7,323 nucleotides of DNA from Dehalococcoidales bacterium. Its GTDB lineage: Bacteria > Chloroflexota > Dehalococcoidia > Dehalococcoidales > Fen-1064. Below the pieces are notes generated by a model. That model had not been told where the DNA came from and searched no databases. It worked only from the letters and a program-made list of their open reading frames with translations. Shown piece by piece: positions 5,048 to 7,323 of the stretch. A program made the position numbers and the translations under genes. The DNA lies in assembly GCA_030667735.1 (NCBI GenBank), contig DAOUVG010000067.1, forward strand, positions 1 through 7,323, given 5' to 3'. How positions within the stretch are numbered: position 1 is the first letter of the stretch; each line of letters opens with the position of its first letter.

Positions 5048-6277
5048 TTGAAACATCTGCATTACGGCTGGGTCATGGTTTTCAGTGCGGTCGGCATTCT
5101 GGCGACGCACGCCCTCACTTTCTATAGCTTTGGCATATTCCTGCGACCGATAACGGAGCAGTTCCACTGGGACAGGGGTGCCCTTTCCGCCGCCATCTCA
5201 ATAGGGATGCTGATAACCGGCCCCTTCAGCATTCTTGCAGGGAGGCTGAGTGACCGGTACGGTCCCCGCTTGCTGGTCACTGCCAGCGGTATCATTACCG
5301 GAGTAGCCCTTATCCTCATGTCGCAAATAAGCGCCCTGTGGCATGTCTACCTGATATACGGCGTTGCTGTCGCTATCGGTGGCGGTGGATGCGTGGTCCC
5401 GCTCACGACGACAATACCACGGTGGTTCAAGCAGCGAAGGGGGGTAGCCCTGGGGCTCACCTGGACCGGTATCGGTCTGGGCGGCGTTATTGCCCCGATG
5501 CTGTCCCAGTGGCTGATAACCGACTACGACTGGCCAACGGCCTATATTGTCCTGGGCTTAATCACCCTGGTAGTGGTTATACCGCTGGCGCAAACCCTGA
5601 AAGGCAGCCCGCAGCAAATGGGGCTCCGGCCCTACGGTGAAATGGCAATCCAACAGGATGGAAAAGAGCCGGTGGTGATGGAGAGCATGTCTATTAAACA
5701 GGCAATCCGGACAGGGCGGTTCTGGATATTTGGCATGGTGATGTTCTGTTTCATCTTCGTAATACAGGTAATGATGGCACACATTGCACCCCATGCCGTC
5801 GACATGGGTATCTCAGCAACATTAGCCGCTTCGATTGTATCCATCTGGGCCGCTACCAGCCTCATCGGGCGGAACCTGGCTGGCTTTGTATCGGACCGGA
5901 TAGGGTCCACGCCAACTATCATCTTAAACCTGGTGCTAATGGTCCTGGCACTGGCATGGCTTCTCTTCGCCAGAGAGGTCTGGACATTCTATGTCTTTGC
6001 CGTTATCTACGGTATCGCCTATGGGGGCATTGTACCGTTGCAGACACTACTGTCCGGAGAACTGTTCGGACTCAGGTTCCTGGGTGCTGTCATGGCAAGC
6101 CTGATGGTGGTCGGTTCCATCGGAGGGGCGCTGGGAGCACCTCTGGCCGGGGCTATCTTCGATATAACCGGCAGCTACCAACCAGCCTTCATTATTTGCC
6201 TAATTATGGCAATATTGGCTATCATTCTCAGTGTGCTTCTATTGCTACAACAAAAGAGACGGCAGGCCACTCCATGA
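5048..6277 (+). CDS. MFS transporter, monocarboxylate/oxalate-formate antiporter-like
   Basis: A 409-residue, very hydrophobic protein of the 12-helix major facilitator superfamily, in the cytoplasmic membrane. Helices are seen by eye near 9-29, 45-65, 76-92, 97-118, 133-155, 163-184, 222-245, 255-275, 286-305, 309-330, 345-370 and 377-400. The loop-2/3 signature is GRLSDRYGPR (65-74) and its second-half copy is GFVSDRIGSTP (279-289). The N-terminal HYGWVMVFSAVG and PRWFKQRRGVALGL (125-138) resemble the oxalate/formate and monocarboxylate-type MFS branch, so a small organic anion is the likeliest cargo. Substrate and direction are not readable. A TTG start is chosen because the frame closes at a TAA at 5036-5038 and the next ATG (5075) would cut helix 1. 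GCGGGA lies too close to be a good ribosome site. The gene probably follows thrC on one transcript. Confidence 0.87.
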   Translation: MKHLHYGWVMVFSAVGILATHALTFYSFGIFLRPITEQFHWDRGALSAAISIGMLITGPFSILAGRLSDRYGPRLLVTASGIITGVALILMSQISALWHVYLIYGVAVAIGGGGCVVPLTTTIPRWFKQRRGVALGLTWTGIGLGGVIAPMLSQWLITDYDWPTAYIVLGLITLVVVIPLAQTLKGSPQQMGLRPYGEMAIQQDGKEPVVMESMSIKQAIRTGRFWIFGMVMFCFIFVIQVMMAHIAPHAVDMGISATLAASIVSIWAATSLIGRNLAGFVSDRIGSTPTIILNLVLMVLALAWLLFAREVWTFYVFAVIYGIAYGGIVPLQTLLSGELFGLRFLGAVMASLMVVGSIGGALGAPLAGAIFDITGSYQPAFIICLIMAILAIILSVLLLLQQKRRQATP

Positions 6278-6306
6278 ACCCCCGGCAGTGTGTTGAAAAG
6301 GGGAGT

Positions 6307-6421
6307 CCAGATGGGCCCCGCCCCTTCTTAGGGGCGCTCCCTCTGGCTGGGGTCTGGGGGTGTTCCCCAGACATAATCTTTCCCCCCTTCCTGGCCAGGA
6401 AGGGGAAGGCGGCCCATCTGG
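6307..6421. repeat. 115-bp nested palindromic element with terminal inverted repeats
   Basis: An 11-bp perfect terminal inverted repeat, CCAGATGGGCC (6307-6317) and GGCCCATCTGG (6411-6421), encloses three separate hairpins. The first is CGCCCCT/AGGGGCG (6319-6336, loop TCTT). The second is GTCTGGGG/CCCCAGAC (6352-6372, loop GTGTT). The third is a 22-nt perfect palindrome with arm CCCCTTCCTGG (6384-6405). If extruded it would make a junction with one closing stem and three arms. No coding frame is credible and I see no clear target duplication. It lies between the MFS gene and folE and resembles a MITE-like or REP-like non-coding element. The second and third hairpins could also end MFS transcription. 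Confidence 0.7.
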
Positions 6422-6478
6422 GCCGCACGGGTACCGATGGGAACTGGAACACAGTAGCAACACCAGAGGAGGACTTGA

Positions 6479-7051
6479 GTGATAAACGAGGAAGAGATAA
6501 AAAAGGCAACCAGCGCAATTATCAGGGCTATCGGTGAAGACCCTGAGAGAGAAGGATTGGCGAATACACCGCGGCGGGTCGCCGAGATGTACACCGAGTT
6601 GTTCTCCGGGCTCGGCGTAGACCCCCGGGAAGAGCTAAGCGTGGGCTACGAGCTCGGCCACCGGGAAATGGTGATAGTCAAGGACATCCCTTTCTACTCG
6701 ATGTGCGAGCACCATCTTCTGCCATTCTACGGTGTGGTGCACATCGGCTACATCCCCGACGTAAGCGGCCGTGTTGTCGGTATCAGTAAGCTGGCCAGGG
6801 TGGTGGAGATACTCGCCAGAAGACCCCAGATTCAGGAGCGAATGACCACACAGATTGCCGAAGCCATCAACGACGGAGTAAATCCACAGGGCGTTGCCGT
6901 GGTGGTTCAGGCGGAACACATGTGTATGGTGATGCGCGGTGTCAAGAAACCGGGGAGCAATATCACGACGTCGGCCATCAGAGGCCTGTTCCGTCGAAGG
7001 GCGGCCAGCCGCGCCGAGTTCTTCTCACTGATACAGAGCAGACATGGGTAA
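6479..7051 (+). CDS. folE: GTP cyclohydrolase I (type IA)
   Basis: The enzyme opens GTP to 7,8-dihydroneopterin triphosphate, the first step of folate synthesis and also of queuosine-type deazaguanine synthesis. It works as a large cytosolic homo-oligomer. The product is 190 residues and covers the whole catalytic domain with a short N-terminus. Zinc ligands expected from the E. coli enzyme are Cys76 and His79 in [10 protein letters not shown] (74-83) and Cys149 in [17 protein letters not shown] (144-160). His78 matches the catalytic histidine. GISKLAR (101-107) is also present. Keeping all three ligands argues for the zinc-dependent IA form rather than the metal-flexible IB form. The GTG start is fixed by AGAGGAGG (6465-6472), 6 bases upstream. 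The gene is separated from the MFS gene by the palindromic element and may have its own promoter, which I could not identify. Confidence 0.96.
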   Translation: MINEEEIKKATSAIIRAIGEDPEREGLANTPRRVAEMYTELFSGLGVDPREELSVGYELGHREMVIVKDIPFYSMCEHHLLPFYGVVHIGYIPDVSGRVVGISKLARVVEILARRPQIQERMTTQIAEAINDGVNPQGVAVVVQAEHMCMVMRGVKKPGSNITTSAIRGLFRRRAASRAEFFSLIQSRHG

Positions 7052-7152
7052 CCCGTCGGACGGGCTTCACTGCTCAGGTAAAAAGAGAAACGCCCGTAAT
7101 TGGAAGTAAACGGGAAAGTCGTTGGCAGAGAATATCCGGAATATCACAAATC

Positions 7153-7173
7153 ACACTGCCGGTCCGACAGTGT
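7153..7173. terminator. 21-nt near-perfect palindrome in a convergent gap (candidate terminator)
   Basis: ACACTG (7153-7158) pairs with CAGTGT (7168-7173), and inside it CGG/CCG (7160-7162 and 7164-7166) pair around a T, with a single C/A mismatch at 7159/7167. It lies between folE and the minus-strand gene at the window edge. On the minus strand it is followed by GATTTGTGATATT, moderately T-rich. On the plus strand a CTCTTTT run comes only about 20 bases later. A weak bidirectional terminator or a protein site are both possible. Confidence 0.4.
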
Positions 7174-7196
7174 CCAGCACTCGATAAGTATCTCTT

Positions 7197-7322
7197 TTAG
7201 TCCGATGATGGAATCGGCTTCGGTTGCTGAAGCTCTACTTCCTTGCCGCAGCAACTCACTTCGCCAGGTCCGGCCTTGATGCACAGTATCTCAGACCCGC
7301 AGGCCGGGCACTTGTATCTCTT
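7197..7322 (-). CDS. Desulforedoxin-like small metal-binding protein or domain (5' end outside window)
   Basis: The minus strand gives 41 residues ending at TAA (7199-7197): KRYKCPACGSEILCIKAGPGE, then VSCCGKEVEL and a short tail QQPKPIPSSD. The Cys layout is CxxC, 15 residues, then CC. This is the spacing of desulforedoxin and of the N-terminal domain of desulfoferrodoxin, which bind one iron through four Cys. An additional Cys lies between the pairs. The frame runs off the window. The last base inside the window is the third base of a codon ending in T, so the start codon is not directly adjacent. The polypeptide ends about 16 residues after the CC pair, so no superoxide reductase domain follows on the C-terminal side. 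It may be a free small redox protein or the C-terminal domain of something longer. A zinc ribbon is the alternative reading. Confidence 0.75.
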   Translation of the reverse strand, partial: KRYKCPACGSEILCIKAGPGEVSCCGKEVELQQPKPIPSSD

Positions 7323-7323
7323 A

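Noticed and set aside
7052..7064. CCCGTC-G-GACGGG directly after the folE stop as a terminator
   Set aside because: A one-base loop is not feasible. The realistic stem is only 4 bp with no T tract after it.
6922..7200. A 92-codon plus-strand frame from inside folE to the right edge
   Set aside because: It is out of frame with folE, lacks a ribosome site and runs into the stop of the minus-strand gene.
1..7323. CRISPR array, tRNA, rRNA, insertion sequence with transposase, phage or toxin-antitoxin genes
   Set aside because: No regularly spaced repeats, no tRNA- or rRNA-like sequence and no matching protein motif were seen on either strand.

Overview
The window reads as a housekeeping and metabolic stretch of a bacterial chromosome. 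It is moderately GC-rich, uses ATG, GTG and TTG starts, and carries GGAGG-type ribosome binding sites. From memory, the PyrE N-terminus (HSPVYWEKFRVLQ), the short threonine synthase and the paired acyl-CoA dehydrogenases recall uncultured Chloroflexota of the Dehalococcoidia type. That placement is an inference without a database search. I see no phage, CRISPR array, rRNA, tRNA or transposase.

Layout. Plus strand: the 3' end of a signal peptidase I gene (1-237), then pyrE (302-871). An 89-nt imperfect hairpin (876-964), with a terminator-like core at 909-938, fills the convergent gap. Minus strand, transcribed leftward: two adjacent acyl-CoA dehydrogenase genes, 2262-3482 first and 968-2218 second. 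They are probably one transcript from a strong promoter at 3573-3601, with a palindrome at 3546-3563 just inside the transcript. The 447-bp divergent gap 3483-3929 also holds a plus-strand promoter (3767-3795) whose spacer carries an inverted repeat, and a possibly structured leader. Plus strand again: threonine synthase thrC (3930-4982), an MFS transporter with a TTG start (5048-6277), a 115-bp nested palindromic element (6307-6421), and GTP cyclohydrolase I folE (6479-7051). At the right edge a minus-strand gene (7197-7322, 5' end outside the window) encodes a desulforedoxin-like metal-binding domain.

How the genes fit together. lepB/pyrE and thrC/MFS are each plausibly cotranscribed, but no single pathway links the whole window. 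The most interesting protein reading is that the two dehydrogenases have complementary motif losses. The 406-aa protein keeps the isoalloxazine-side motif and a candidate catalytic Glu. The 416-aa protein keeps the FAD-dinucleotide motifs of the C-terminal domain but lacks Glu at both usual catalytic positions. This is the pattern expected of an obligate alpha2beta2 enzyme with one working site per heterodimer, as known for the actinobacterial FadE28-FadE29 type. The most interesting DNA features are the 115-bp element and the two palindromes sitting on the divergent promoters. I do not see convincing evidence of a wholly new system.
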